Of a stretch of DNA of 42,407 nt, positions 1-8,206 are shown in pieces. The notes under the pieces are model-generated. The model had not been told where the DNA came from, made no database searches, and was given only the letters and a program-made list of their open reading frames with translations. Positions within the stretch are counted from its first letter, which is position 1. Every line of letters starts with the position of its first letter. The position numbers were made by a program, and so were the translations under genes. Origin of the DNA: Hungatella sp. (GTDB lineage Bacteria; Bacillota; Clostridia; Lachnospirales; Lachnospiraceae); contig JAAWLV010000003.1 in assembly GCA_022798105.1 (NCBI GenBank), forward strand, positions 1 through 42,407, read 5' to 3'.

Positions 1-44
1 TTTTCTAACCAGTCAGGAATACCGTCCAGCCAGCTGAATTTAGA

Positions 45-236
45 CCGGCGAATCCTGTTTTTGCCCGGGAGAATCTGTGTGGTGTCCGGGTGAATATATT
101 CCGTGGAGATGAGACCAGGAAAACAGGAGGGCCGCACCCCGAGTGTTTTCTGCTTTAAGGGCTCATCGGAATGTCTGGCATATCTGAACCCGGACACCAC
201 ACAGATTCTCCCGGGCCCACAACATCATCGCCCCCA
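45..236 (-). repeat. Structured palindromic repeat, copy R1
   Basis: The conserved core of a dispersed repeat is read here on the minus strand. Outer arms at 63-91 and 188-216 are a perfect 29-bp inverted repeat. The core between them matches the copies at 33.7, 34.4 and 34.9 kb. An inner hairpin is formed by the segments around 113-122 and 149-156. The bases at 1-43 continue the similarity: they recur almost unchanged at 34276-34316. The element is noncoding as far as I can tell; short reading frames through it follow the palindrome. Confidence 0.85.
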
Positions 237-329
237 CAATACAGCAACATAACGAAATTAAAGCCCCAGTTTATCCGGATCAGGATAATTAAAGCAGTCT
301 TTGTGACCAGATTACAGACACCGCCCTTC

Positions 330-362
330 TTTTGTGATACAATTGAGTTGACTATCACAAAA
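330..362. promoter_or_regulatory. Inverted-repeat operator before the ferredoxin gene
   Basis: TTTTGTGATA (330-339) and TATCACAAAA (353-362) form a perfect 10-bp inverted repeat with a 13-bp gap. It ends 13 bp before the ferredoxin start codon and overlaps a possible -10 (TACAAT, 338-343). The position suits a repressor or a redox-type regulator. The protein that binds is unknown; the half-site resembles CRP/FNR- or GntR-type operators only loosely. Confidence 0.55.
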
Positions 363-375
363 AGGCGGTGTTTTA

Positions 376-573
376 ATGAAATCAAAGAGATTTGCCAGTG
401 CAGATAAAACGGTGTGCGTCGCCTGCGGCAGCTGCGTGCTGGTATGCCCCAAGCAGGCCATTGGGGTGGTAAAAGGGTGTTATGCCCAGGTGGACGGGGA
501 TGTGTGCGTGGGGTGCGGAAAGTGCGCCGGCGTCTGCCCTGCGGGCTGTATCTCACTTAAGGAGAGGGGGTGA
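376..573 (+). CDS. 2[4Fe-4S] ferredoxin, 65 aa
   Basis: A small ferredoxin carrying electrons at low potential in the cytoplasm. Two complete CxxCxxCxxxCP motifs are visible: CVACGSCVLVCP near the N-terminus and CVGCGKCAGVCP near the C-terminus. The length is normal for clostridial bacterial-type ferredoxins. The ATG at 376 follows a weak purine-rich ribosome site. A perfect inverted repeat sits just upstream. The next gene, an Fe-S membrane protein, begins 7 bp downstream, so the two are probably co-transcribed and may pass electrons to each other. The family call is secure; the partner is inferred. Confidence 0.92.
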   Translation: MKSKRFASADKTVCVACGSCVLVCPKQAIGVVKGCYAQVDGDVCVGCGKCAGVCPAGCISLKERG

Positions 574-580
574 ACGGGGG

Positions 581-1159
581 ATGAAAAAGAAGTGGTACGA
601 CTATCTGTGGATATATGAGATTGTATATTTTTCTCTGGGATTTTTCAATATCCTGTTTGCATGGCTGGGGATGATTGATTTCCTTCTTCCGCTGTGTCTG
701 GCAATTTTCGGCGGCAACAAGTGGTTCTGCAACCGCCTGTGCGGGCGTGGGCAGCTGTATGCGAAACTTGGGGGGCAGCTTAAGTGTTCCAGGAACAGGC
801 CCACGCCCAGGTGGATGTATTCCAAATGGTTCCGCTATGGTTTCCTTTTGTTTTTCCTGGCCATGTTCGGCAATATGGTTTTTCAGACGTATCTGGTGGC
901 GGCAGGGGCCGAGAGCCTTAAGGAGGCCATTAAACTGTTTTGGACCTTCCGGATTCCCTGGGGCTGGACGTACACGGCTGGGACAGTGCCTGACTGGGTG
1001 GCCCAGTACAGCTTCGGATTTTACAGCCTGATGCTGACATCCCTCCTTCTGGGGTTCGGAGTTATGGGACTTTTTAAGCCCAGGACCTGGTGCACGTTCT
1101 GCCCGATGGGGACTATGACCCAGGGGATATGCAGGCTGAAGGCGCGGGATTTTAAATAG
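581..1159 (+). CDS. Membrane Fe-S (NapH/polyferredoxin-like) protein, 192 aa
   Basis: The protein has about four hydrophobic segments and two cysteine clusters on the loops: CNRLCGRGQ followed by a further Cys near residue 67, and CTFCPMGTMTQGIC close to the C-terminus. This pattern is that of the '4Fe-4S binding' membrane proteins related to NapH/NosR/RdxA, which move electrons between soluble ferredoxins and the membrane. ATG 581 is chosen because it follows a G-rich ribosome site and the hydrophobic N-terminus; longer frames start inside the ferredoxin gene. The C-terminal Cys motif is shorter than in full polyferredoxins. Its coupling with the ferredoxin immediately upstream is an inference from spacing. 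Confidence 0.75.
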   Translation: MKKKWYDYLWIYEIVYFSLGFFNILFAWLGMIDFLLPLCLAIFGGNKWFCNRLCGRGQLYAKLGGQLKCSRNRPTPRWMYSKWFRYGFLLFFLAMFGNMVFQTYLVAAGAESLKEAIKLFWTFRIPWGWTYTAGTVPDWVAQYSFGFYSLMLTSLLLGFGVMGLFKPRTWCTFCPMGTMTQGICRLKARDFK

Positions 1160-1165
1160 TTCTGC

Positions 1166-1194
1166 TTGACAAGCCGGCCGGATTTTGCTATCAT
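1166..1194 (+). promoter_or_regulatory. Sigma-A promoter for the MATE gene leader
   Basis: TTGACA (1166-1171), a 17-bp spacer and TATCAT (1189-1194) make a near-consensus housekeeping promoter. Transcription would start near 1201, giving a leader of about 120 nt before the MATE start codon. Confidence 0.75.
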
Positions 1195-1241
1195 GTCACA
1201 TGAAAACATTGTGGATTTTTCCGGACTATGTCTTCTTTTCG

Positions 1242-1274
1242 CCACGCAGATTAATAACTGCGTGGTATTTTTTT
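1242..1274 (+). terminator. Intrinsic terminator in the MATE leader (possible attenuator)
   Basis: CCACGCAG (1242-1249) pairs with CTGCGTGG (1258-1265) and is followed by TATTTTTTT. It lies between the promoter at 1166-1194 and the MATE gene at 1322. It may end the upstream Fe-S gene transcript, or act as an attenuator for MATE. No promoter is seen between the hairpin and the MATE gene, which favours attenuation. Confidence 0.7.
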
Positions 1275-1321
1275 GCGCAAATCAGCGCGCGGAATCAAAT
1301 CAGAGCGGAGGTATGTAACGA

Positions 1322-2686
1322 ATGGATCAGAATTATATGAAAGAACGCCCGGTGTTTCCCCTTGTGCTTGCCATGTCATTTCCCATGGTACTGTCCATGC
1401 TGGTCAATGCATTGTACAACATTGTGGACAGCTATTTTGTGGCAAAGATCAGCGAGCACGCCATGACGGCTCTGTCCCTTGTGTATCCGGTTCAGAACCT
1501 GACGGTGGCAGTGGGCGTGGGATTTGGAATCGGCATCAACGCGGCTGCGGCGTTTTACCTGGGAGCCGGGGATAAAGCGAAGGCGGACAGCGTGGTTTCC
1601 CAGGGGATGGTGCTCAACGGGATTCACGGAATCATCCTTACCTTTCTGTGCATCGGGATTATGCCAGGTTTTTTAAGGCTGTTTACGGAGGATTTGCAGG
1701 TCATAGAGGACGGAATCGCCTATTCCGGAATCGTCTTTTCGTTTTCCGTGGTGCTGACTCTGGGAGTGTCTTTTGAGAAAATTTTCCAGGCAGTGGGGCG
1801 GATGCAGGTGTCCATGGGCTGTATGCTTCTCGGATGCATCGCAAACATCATCCTTGACCCGGTTCTCATCTTCGGGGCAGGGCCCATACCGGCGATGGGA
1901 GTCCGGGGGGCGGCCATTGCCACAGGGATTGGGCAGGCGGCAAGCCTTATGGGGTACGTGGCTGTCTACGCCGTAAAGCCCCTTCCGGTAAGAGTCTGTT
2001 TTAAGAGGGATGTGCTGAAAGGGGACGCGTACAAACGGATGTACCGGGTGGGGATACCGGCGGCCCTGAATATCGGCCTGCCGTCCCTTCTGATTACGGC
2101 GCTTAACGGGATACTGGCGGAGTTTTCCCAGGTTTATGTGTTGATTCTGGGGATTTACTATAAGCTGCAGACCTTTATCTACCTTACGGCCAACGGAATT
2201 GTCCAGGGGATACGTCCTGTGGTAGGCTTTAATTACGGCGCCGGGCGGCAGGATCGGGTAAGAAGCATCTTAAAAGTGTCCCTGATTCTGGGCGCCGGGA
2301 TTATGGCGCTGGGGACGGGGCTGTGTATGGCCGTTCCGGAGCAGCTTATGGGAATGTTTTCCCAGAATCCTCTGACAGTTACTGAGGGGGCTAAGGCTCT
2401 TCGCATGATCAGCTGCGGGTTTGTGCTGTCTGCTGTTTCTGTGATGATAAGCGGGACCTTTGAGGGCATGGGAAAGGGTTTTCCCTCCCTGGCCATATCC
2501 CTCATCCGGTATATAGCCATTATCCCCATTGCCTTTGTGCTGAGCAGGTTTTTGGGGGCTGAGGGAGTCTGGAGCGGCTTTGCGGTTACGGAAATGATTG
2601 GGGCGTTTGCGTCCGCGGCGATGCTTAAGGGCTTTTATAAAAAACAGCGTGGAAACGGCGCATCCGGCACAAAAGGGGGCTTGTAA
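1322..2686 (+). CDS. MATE family multidrug/metabolite exporter, 454 aa
   Basis: A membrane transporter of the MatE family, which exports drugs or metabolites in exchange for Na+ or H+. The length and the roughly twelve hydrophobic segments fit. The N-terminal part (FPMVLSMLVNALYNIVDSYF) and the repeat of the same fold in the second half are typical of MATE proteins of the NorM/DinF-like clostridial group. The ATG at 1322 follows AGCGGAGG at a somewhat long distance. The gene has its own promoter and a leader with a terminator hairpin, so its expression may be conditional. The substrate cannot be predicted. Confidence 0.9.
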   Translation: MDQNYMKERPVFPLVLAMSFPMVLSMLVNALYNIVDSYFVAKISEHAMTALSLVYPVQNLTVAVGVGFGIGINAAAAFYLGAGDKAKADSVVSQGMVLNGIHGIILTFLCIGIMPGFLRLFTEDLQVIEDGIAYSGIVFSFSVVLTLGVSFEKIFQAVGRMQVSMGCMLLGCIANIILDPVLIFGAGPIPAMGVRGAAIATGIGQAASLMGYVAVYAVKPLPVRVCFKRDVLKGDAYKRMYRVGIPAALNIGLPSLLITALNGILAEFSQVYVLILGIYYKLQTFIYLTANGIVQGIRPVVGFNYGAGRQDRVRSILKVSLILGAGIMALGTGLCMAVPEQLMGMFSQNPLTVTEGAKALRMISCGFVLSAVSVMISGTFEGMGKGFPSLAISLIRYIAIIPIAFVLSRFLGAEGVWSGFAVTEMIGAFASAAMLKGFYKKQRGNGASGTKGGL

Positions 2687-2753
2687 ATCCGATGAAAATA
2701 TGCTATATCATCAGTCAGGTAATCATATTTACAGATATGGAAAGGGAGAAATG

Positions 2754-3689
2754 ATGACAGAGTCAGACAGCCAACTGCACTTTCGGCCTGTAAAGGCGGA
2801 GAGTATCGAGATACTGGAACCGTATTTTTGCCTGCGCCCCAACAAGACATGCGAGAGCGTGTTTCTGGATGGTTTTCTGTGGAGAAACTACAGCGAACTT
2901 CGCTATGCCGTAAGCAGCCGCGGAGCTATTCAGTGGCTTATGAGCCTGGACGGCAGGGAAGTGGGGGCCATGCCTGCCTGCAGGCAGGAGGATCTAAAAG
3001 ACTGTTTTTATGAGATGGTCCGTTTTTTTAATGAAAGCTTGCGCCGGCCTTATGAGATCCGCCTGGCGGACGAGGAGGCGGTGACGGCCCTTAATCTGGA
3101 TCCGGAGAAATATGAGGTCCGGGAGGTGGAGGATTTGAAGGACTACCTTTACGACGGGGAGGCCATGCGGACCCTGGCAGGGAAAAAGCTCCACAAAAAG
3201 AAGAATAATCTCAACGCCTTTCTGAGAGAGTACGGGGACAGGGCAGAGTACAGAAGGCTGTGCTGTTCTGACCGGTGTGACGTGTGGGATTTTCTGGATC
3301 GGTGGAGACAGGACAAGGGGGAGGACGTGGAGGAGCACCTGGACTATGAGATCGAGGGCATCCACGAGATACTGAACAACTGTTCAATCCTGGGCGTCCG
3401 GATGAGCGGTGTTTATGTTGACGGGAACCTGGAGGCCTTTACCATAGGCAGCTACAATCCCTGCGAACAAATGGCCATTATCCACATTGAGAAGGCCAAC
3501 AGCGGAATGCGGGGGCTGTACCAGTTTATCAACCAGCAGTTTCTGATCCATGAATTTCCCGACGCAGTGCTTGTGAACCGGGAGGACGATCTGGGGCTGG
3601 AAGGGCTGAGGCGGGCCAAAATGAGTTACTGTCCCGTGGGATTTGCGCGGAAGTATTCGGTAAAGCAGAGAGAGATGGGGGTCATATGA
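2754..3689 (+). CDS. DUF2156-type acyltransferase-like protein, 311 aa
   Basis: This resembles DUF2156 proteins, the family of the C-terminal domain of phosphatidylglycerol lysyltransferase (MprF), with a GNAT-like fold. Recognisable parts are a lysine-rich stretch (LHKKKNNLNAFLREYG) and the C-terminal VNREDDLGLEGLRRAKMSY. Standalone members in Clostridia are of unknown substrate; transfer of an aminoacyl or acyl group is inferred only from the fold. ATG 2754 has the better spacing to AAGGGAG; the ATG three bases upstream is also possible. The stop codon overlaps the start of the next acetyltransferase gene (ATGA), so both are translated together. Confidence 0.8.
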   Translation: MTESDSQLHFRPVKAESIEILEPYFCLRPNKTCESVFLDGFLWRNYSELRYAVSSRGAIQWLMSLDGREVGAMPACRQEDLKDCFYEMVRFFNESLRRPYEIRLADEEAVTALNLDPEKYEVREVEDLKDYLYDGEAMRTLAGKKLHKKKNNLNAFLREYGDRAEYRRLCCSDRCDVWDFLDRWRQDKGEDVEEHLDYEIEGIHEILNNCSILGVRMSGVYVDGNLEAFTIGSYNPCEQMAIIHIEKANSGMRGLYQFINQQFLIHEFPDAVLVNREDDLGLEGLRRAKMSYCPVGFARKYSVKQREMGVI

Positions 3690-4756
3690 TACGGTATTTA
3701 AGGCAGGAGGAAAAGAGGGACACCCTTCCTTTGTGGCGGGAGGCATTTCCGGAGGATTCGGAGAGCTTTTTGGAGTACTACTACAGGGAGAAGGCGCGGG
3801 ACAACCGGATCCTGGCGGCGGTGGACGAAGAGGGGCGGCGGATCGAGGCCATGGTCCACCTAAACCCTTACAGAGTCCGGGCGGGAGTGCAGGTGTGGGA
3901 CACAGACTATATTGTGGCGGTGGCCACGGCGCGGGACAGAAGGCGCCGGGGGCTGATGCGCAGCCTCTTATCCCGGGCGCTTGAGGATTTGTACCGGGAG
4001 GAGAGGGGATTTTGCTTTCTCATGCCGGCGAATGTAATGATCTATGAGCCCTTTGATTTTGTCACGGTCTGCCGGCAGCCTTCCTGGACGCTGGAGCCTG
4101 AGATGGAGACGGCCGCAGGAAAGGTAAGAGTCCCCCGGGACGGGCTGGACGCGGCATGGGCGGCACAGTGGATGAACCGGTGGCTTGAGGAGAGATATCA
4201 GGTTTTTGCCCTGAGGACGCCGGAGTACGTGGAGAGGCTTTTAAAAGAGCTGGAGAGCGAGGCGGGCTGGATGGAGGCCCTGACTGTGAGCCGGGAGGAT
4301 GGCGGCAGGGGAAAGGAAGAACAGACTGTGGAGGGTCTGCGGTGCTGGTGGGGAGAGGAAAAAAAGGAGCAGCGGATGCTTCTGACCAGAGATGAGTGGC
4401 TTAAGCCTCAAAAGGACAAAGCCCCGGTGATCATGGCCAGGATCATCCATCTGAAAACATTTATGACGGCAATCCGGCTGCGCTCCTGCCAAAAGGGGAC
4501 GGCGCCGCTGACCGTGCGGCTGACGGTGGAAGATGGGCTGTGCAGGGGGAATAACGGAGTGTTTCTGTGGAAGATTGGGCCGGATACATCCGGGATATGC
4601 CCCTGGGAAGCCGGGATGGAAGCCGTGGAGAGCCTGGAAGTTACCATAGCAGAGCTGACTGGCTGGCTGTTTGGGCAGGAGAATGCCGCGGCGGCTGCGC
4701 CGTGGATGAGGAAGGTGCAGGTTTTAAGCGGAGTATTTCTGGACGAGATAGTTTAA
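3686..4756 (+). CDS. GNAT family N-acetyltransferase (Eis-like), 356 aa
   Basis: The N-terminal 150 residues form a GNAT domain with an acetyl-CoA loop (VATARDRRRRGLMRSLL). The remaining part resembles the second GNAT and sterol-carrier-like regions of the Eis/YhbS-type two-domain acetyltransferases. The protein is a little shorter than mycobacterial Eis. The acceptor (amine, antibiotic or peptide) is unknown. The start overlaps the stop of the upstream DUF2156 gene by four bases. The C-terminal region has runs of acidic and basic residues but no membrane segment. A strong terminator follows. Confidence 0.78.
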   Translation: MIRYLRQEEKRDTLPLWREAFPEDSESFLEYYYREKARDNRILAAVDEEGRRIEAMVHLNPYRVRAGVQVWDTDYIVAVATARDRRRRGLMRSLLSRALEDLYREERGFCFLMPANVMIYEPFDFVTVCRQPSWTLEPEMETAAGKVRVPRDGLDAAWAAQWMNRWLEERYQVFALRTPEYVERLLKELESEAGWMEALTVSREDGGRGKEEQTVEGLRCWWGEEKKEQRMLLTRDEWLKPQKDKAPVIMARIIHLKTFMTAIRLRSCQKGTAPLTVRLTVEDGLCRGNNGVFLWKIGPDTSGICPWEAGMEAVESLEVTIAELTGWLFGQENAAAAAPWMRKVQVLSGVFLDEIV

Positions 4757-4772
4757 AGAAAGGTTTTCAGGC

Positions 4773-4812
4773 AAAAAGAGTATCTGGGATTGGGATCCGA
4801 GATACTCTTTTT
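4773..4812. terminator. Bidirectional intrinsic terminator
   Basis: A 13-bp perfect stem (4773-4785 with 4800-4812) with A-rich and T-rich flanks lies between converging genes. It can end both the acetyltransferase transcript and the minus-strand SDR transcript. Confidence 0.9.
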
Positions 4813-4836
4813 TCATTTTCAGGTGTGTTTCCGGCC

Positions 4837-5607
4837 CTACAGCACGGAGGTCATCCCGCCGTCCACATAGACGACCTGACCTGTGGTGTAGGAGGAGACA
4901 GGGCTGGCGAAGGCCAGAAGGATACCGCTTAACTCCTCGGCTCTGCCGAAACGCTTCATGGGCGTCTTTGCGATCATCTCCTTCACAAATGGGTTGTCCA
5001 TGGTTTTCGCACTCATCTCCGACTCCACGTTGCCCGGGCCTATGGCATTGACCGTAATGCCGTAGGGAGCCAGATCAGCGGCCATGGCCTTGGTCAGACT
5101 TAAGATTCCGCCTTTGGCTGCGGAGTAGCTGGCAGTGCCCAGGCCACCCTGGATGGCGGCCACGCTGGTCAGGTTGATGATGCGGCCGTATCCGTTGGGG
5201 ATCATGGATCGCTGGGCTGTATAGCGGCTGAAGAGAAAGGCTCCGGTCAAATCCACGGACAAAACCGTGTTCCACTTTTCGGTGGTGTGGGACGGGAAAT
5301 CTCTTGAGTACTTGACTATCCCTGCGTTGTTAACCAGGATGTCGATCTTGGTAAAATCCGTCAGGATAGCGGATACGGCCTCTTCGATGGAAGCCTCCTG
5401 TCCTACGTCGCAGGTATAATAGCGGCAGCGGCGGCCGCTTTCCAGGGTGATTTCCTCTGCCAGGGCTTTCAGCATATCCGTACGGCGGGCCAGGATGGCC
5501 ACATCGGCTCCCCGGGCAGCCAGGGTTTTGGCAAACTGGGCTCCGAGGCCGGCGCTGGCTCCGGTGACCACGGCGACCTGTCCGGTTAAATCAAAATAGT
5601 CAGTCAT
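4837..5607 (-). CDS. Short-chain dehydrogenase/reductase, 256 aa
   Basis: A classical SDR that oxidises or reduces a hydroxyl/keto group with NAD(P)H. TGASAGLG (residues 15-22) binds the nucleotide, NNAG (93-96) is present, and the catalytic Ser148, Tyr161 and Lys165 (YSAAK) are in place. Arg41 and Arg42 after the second strand suggest NADP(H), but this is weak evidence. It resembles gluconate 5-dehydrogenase, FabG and BaiA-type enzymes. The start overlaps the stop of the YkvI-like transporter by 8 bp, so it is the second gene of a sigma-54-driven operon. A hydroxyl- or keto-bearing pathway substrate is inferred from that context. Confidence 0.92.
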   Translation of the reverse strand: MTDYFDLTGQVAVVTGASAGLGAQFAKTLAARGADVAILARRTDMLKALAEEITLESGRRCRYYTCDVGQEASIEEAVSAILTDFTKIDILVNNAGIVKYSRDFPSHTTEKWNTVLSVDLTGAFLFSRYTAQRSMIPNGYGRIINLTSVAAIQGGLGTASYSAAKGGILSLTKAMAADLAPYGITVNAIGPGNVESEMSAKTMDNPFVKEMIAKTPMKRFGRAEELSGILLAFASPVSSYTTGQVVYVDGGMTSVL

Positions 5608-6736
5608 TTTTCAGGCTCCTTTCTTTGTAGAGGCGGACAGGCATGACAATACACAAAGGAATGACGATTAAAGGTACTGCCAGGCTGCCCAAAAGACCGT
5701 AACCGGCGCTGATGATGGTTCTCAGGCCGAGAAACGAGATGGCGATGCAGACCGTCATGTAGATGACGCTGGAAATAATGTTTTTTGTCAGATCCTTCAT
5801 CTTCCAGGAAGCGGGATAGAGGGGAAGGACCCGGGAGGCCACGGCGTGAAGCTGAGGGGCTCCGCTGGAGGCAAGGCCGAAGAACATGACAACCGAGTAG
5901 ACCACAGGCAGCCAGGGAACCCTCTCTATAAGGAAGGTGTTGATGATATAGAGATTGGGAACACTCTCTGCCAGGGCTTCGGGGCAGTAGGGCAGGATCA
6001 AAACGGTACAGGCGATAAAAGCGGAGCTGTTTAACACAAAGCTGATAAGCCCTACCATAACGGCGTCTTTTCGGGTGAGGATATTCTGGCTTACGCTGCT
6101 TAAAGTAAGCGCGTTGCTGGCATGGGAGAGCCCCAGGGACAAGGCGGGGACCACACCGCTTAAAAACCCGATCCCTGCCGGAGTTTCCCAGCGGGAAATG
6201 ATGGCGGAAAGCCTCTGGGCCTTTGTGCCTGCGGCAAATACCACCAGGAGGAAGAAACCGACCACCAGGACAATGGTCATGAAGGTGGAGGATTTTCTCA
6301 CCAGATTGGCGCCCCACAAAACCAGAAGGGAGCTGATGAGGGCCATAAGCACAGCGCCCAAAAACACAGGCATTCCCAGAAGGCTGTTAAAAAAGGTGCC
6401 GCCCATGGCAATGACGGAGCTGCCGCCCACAATCATGGCCAAAACCAGAAATATTTCCAGAAGCGGCGACAGGACGGGGGACAGAGGGCCGTAAAGCTTT
6501 CTGGCGTAGGAGGAGTAGTCGTACACCTTCCAGCGGCTGATGCCGATCATCCCGCAGGTGACAATGAAGGCGGCCAGGCCCATGGTCACCAGAGGGAGGA
6601 CAAGGCCCCAGGCGCCGTAAGGCGCAAAGTACACGGCGGCAAATGCGCCGGATACCATGGAAGGGCCTACCAGGGCGCCGAAGTATACAGAAGAAACAGG
6701 AAATGCCACGAGAAACGATGATTGCTTTTTTTCCAT
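5600..6736 (-). CDS. YkvI-like (APC superfamily) membrane transporter, 378 aa
   Basis: About ten hydrophobic segments, with an N-terminal VGPSMVSGAFAAVYFAPYG region resembling the first helices of YkvI-like proteins of the amino acid/polyamine/organocation superfamily. The role is probably secondary uptake (or export) of the pathway acid or its product. ATG 6736 is chosen because it follows AAAGGAGA; the longer frame up to 6841 would run through the minus-strand -24/-12 promoter at 6776-6791. First gene of a two-gene unit with the SDR, divergent from the CaiB-like gene. The substrate is unknown, and the family assignment rests on pattern resemblance, not on alignment. Confidence 0.68.
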   Translation of the reverse strand: MEKKQSSFLVAFPVSSVYFGALVGPSMVSGAFAAVYFAPYGAWGLVLPLVTMGLAAFIVTCGMIGISRWKVYDYSSYARKLYGPLSPVLSPLLEIFLVLAMIVGGSSVIAMGGTFFNSLLGMPVFLGAVLMALISSLLVLWGANLVRKSSTFMTIVLVVGFFLLVVFAAGTKAQRLSAIISRWETPAGIGFLSGVVPALSLGLSHASNALTLSSVSQNILTRKDAVMVGLISFVLNSSAFIACTVLILPYCPEALAESVPNLYIINTFLIERVPWLPVVYSVVMFFGLASSGAPQLHAVASRVLPLYPASWKMKDLTKNIISSVIYMTVCIAISFLGLRTIISAGYGLLGSLAVPLIVIPLCIVMPVRLYKERSLKND

Positions 6737-6775
6737 AAGGTCTCCTTTTTTCGCAAACGTATTTTTATCTATTAT

Positions 6776-6791
6776 TGCAAAAAACATGCCT
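6776..6791 (-). promoter_or_regulatory. Sigma-54 (-24/-12) promoter, minus strand
   Basis: On the minus strand the site reads AGGCATGTTTTTTGCA, with GG and GC at the exact -24/-12 spacing. It lies 40 bp before the YkvI-like transporter start, giving a 5' leader of about 29 nt. Confidence 0.8.
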
Positions 6792-6824
6792 GAAATCATC
6801 TTTTTTTGTATAAGAAAGTACAGA

Positions 6825-6840
6825 TGGCATGGTTTTTGCA
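6825..6840 (+). promoter_or_regulatory. Sigma-54 (-24/-12) promoter, plus strand
   Basis: TGGCATGGTTTTTGCA matches the TGGCAC-N5-TTGCA consensus at all key positions. It lies about 51 bp before the CaiB-like gene start at 6891, and 33 bp from the divergent site for the transporter. Between the two is TGTA-N8-TACA (6807-6822). Confidence 0.9.
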
Positions 6841-6890
6841 TTATTTAACAGAAAAAACACAGAGAAACTGTGGGAAAACGGGAGGTTTAT

Positions 6891-8132
6891 ATGGCAAAAA
6901 GTACGGATATCCCTGAATTCGGGCTGCTGGCCGGCTACAGGGTGGTGATGATGGGTGCCTCTGTGGCGGCTCCTTTTGCGGGGGAACTGTATGCGGAGCA
7001 CGGGGCGGATGTGATCTGGGTGGAGCACCCCAAGGTGATCGATTCCTGCCGCATAGCAAGACGGAGCGGATCCTGGCAGCAGGACAGACGGAACATGAGA
7101 AGCCTGGCTATGGATTACCGGAAGGAGGAAGGCCGGGAGGTTTTCTTAAAACTTCTGGAAACATCGGATGTGCTTATCGAGGCTTCTGTGGGGGGAAGAT
7201 ATGAGAAGCTGGGGCTGTCGGATCAGGTGCTGTGGGAGAGAAATCCCAGGCTGGTGATTGTCCATATCTCCGGGTTCGGGCAGACCGGCGAGCCGGAATA
7301 TGTAAAGAGGGCCAGCTATGACCCCATTGCGCAGGCCTTCGGCTGTGTCATGAGGATGAACGGGCTTCCGGGACAGCCTTCGGCGCCGGCCATGCCGTTT
7401 CCGGGAGATTTTGCCGCGTCCTACTACGGCTTCGGCATGTCCCTGGCAGCGCTCCTTAAAGCCAGGGAGACGGGAAAGGGCGAGAGCATTGACATTGCTC
7501 AGTATGAGCTGATGATGAGGATGCAGGCCAATTACCCCACGGATTATCTGCGGTACGGCCTGGATTATATTAAGGAAGGGAACCACAGCCGCATCTGCGC
7601 CTGCTACGGAACGTATGAGTGCAGGGACGGGATGGAAATCTATGTGCTGTTTTTAGGATCCGGGGCCGTGGCCAAGGGCTTATCGGTGCTGGGGCTGGAA
7701 TACGGAAGCGAGGACTTTCCGGAGGGAAGCACCCTGATCCCTGTGGATACCCCGGCGGCCGAGAAGGTGGAGAAGGCCATGGCGGATTTTGTGGCCAGCC
7801 ACACGGCTGAGGAGGCGGAGAAGGCTTTCGTGGACGCGGGGGTTCCCTGTTCCCGCCTGATGGATTACGAGTCGGCAAAGACCAACCCCCAGTATGTGGC
7901 AAGGGAAGTGTTCACTACATGGAAGGCCGCCGACGGCGTGACGGATATCCCCGGCGTCAATGTGATGCCGAAGCTTACAAATTATCCGGGGCAGGTGTGG
8001 AGAGGCGCGCCCAGCATCGGCATGGATAATGAGGACATTCTGGAGGAGCTGGGGTTTGGCAGGGATATTGCGGACAAAATGTACCGGGAAGGGAAGCTGG
8101 GAAAGAGGGAATATTTTGAGACCACCCAGTAG
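6891..8132 (+). CDS. CaiB/BaiF family CoA-transferase (CaiB-like), 413 aa
   Basis: A class III CoA-transferase that moves CoA between carboxylic acids. The whole length is close to E. coli CaiB as I remember it, including PFAGELYAEHGADVIWVE, HISGFGQTG, ETGKGESIDIAQYE and the C-terminal NVMPKLTNYPGQVWRG. Asp173 (PFPGDF) is at the position of the catalytic aspartate. ATG 6891 follows GGGAGGT; the upstream ATG at 6870 has no good ribosome site. It is transcribed from the sigma-54 promoter at 6825. It probably activates the imported acid by taking CoA from the reduced product, as in carnitine metabolism. The substrate is not predictable from the sequence. Confidence 0.92.
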   Translation: MAKSTDIPEFGLLAGYRVVMMGASVAAPFAGELYAEHGADVIWVEHPKVIDSCRIARRSGSWQQDRRNMRSLAMDYRKEEGREVFLKLLETSDVLIEASVGGRYEKLGLSDQVLWERNPRLVIVHISGFGQTGEPEYVKRASYDPIAQAFGCVMRMNGLPGQPSAPAMPFPGDFAASYYGFGMSLAALLKARETGKGESIDIAQYELMMRMQANYPTDYLRYGLDYIKEGNHSRICACYGTYECRDGMEIYVLFLGSGAVAKGLSVLGLEYGSEDFPEGSTLIPVDTPAAEKVEKAMADFVASHTAEEAEKAFVDAGVPCSRLMDYESAKTNPQYVAREVFTTWKAADGVTDIPGVNVMPKLTNYPGQVWRGAPSIGMDNEDILEELGFGRDIADKMYREGKLGKREYFETTQ

Positions 8133-8190
8133 CGCGGAAACCGGAAAGGCGAAGGGACGTCAAAAAGTGACAGAATGATACCTGTGACAA

Positions 8191-8206
8191 TTTGTACAGG
8201 TACAAA
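8191..8206. promoter_or_regulatory. Palindrome upstream of a sigma-54 promoter (candidate activator site)
   Basis: TTTGTACAGGTACAAA is a perfect palindrome (7-bp arms, 2-bp centre) about 125 bp upstream of the -24 element at 8330. That is a usual distance for a sigma-54 enhancer. The encoded activator is the natural candidate to bind, but this is inference. The region 8133-8425 is otherwise AT-rich and noncoding. Confidence 0.5.

Noticed and set aside
171-407. Plus-strand reading frame over R1 and the ferredoxin leader (and the opposing frame at 155-556)
   Set aside because: It runs through the palindrome and operator, has no ribosome site, and overlaps the well-supported ferredoxin gene.
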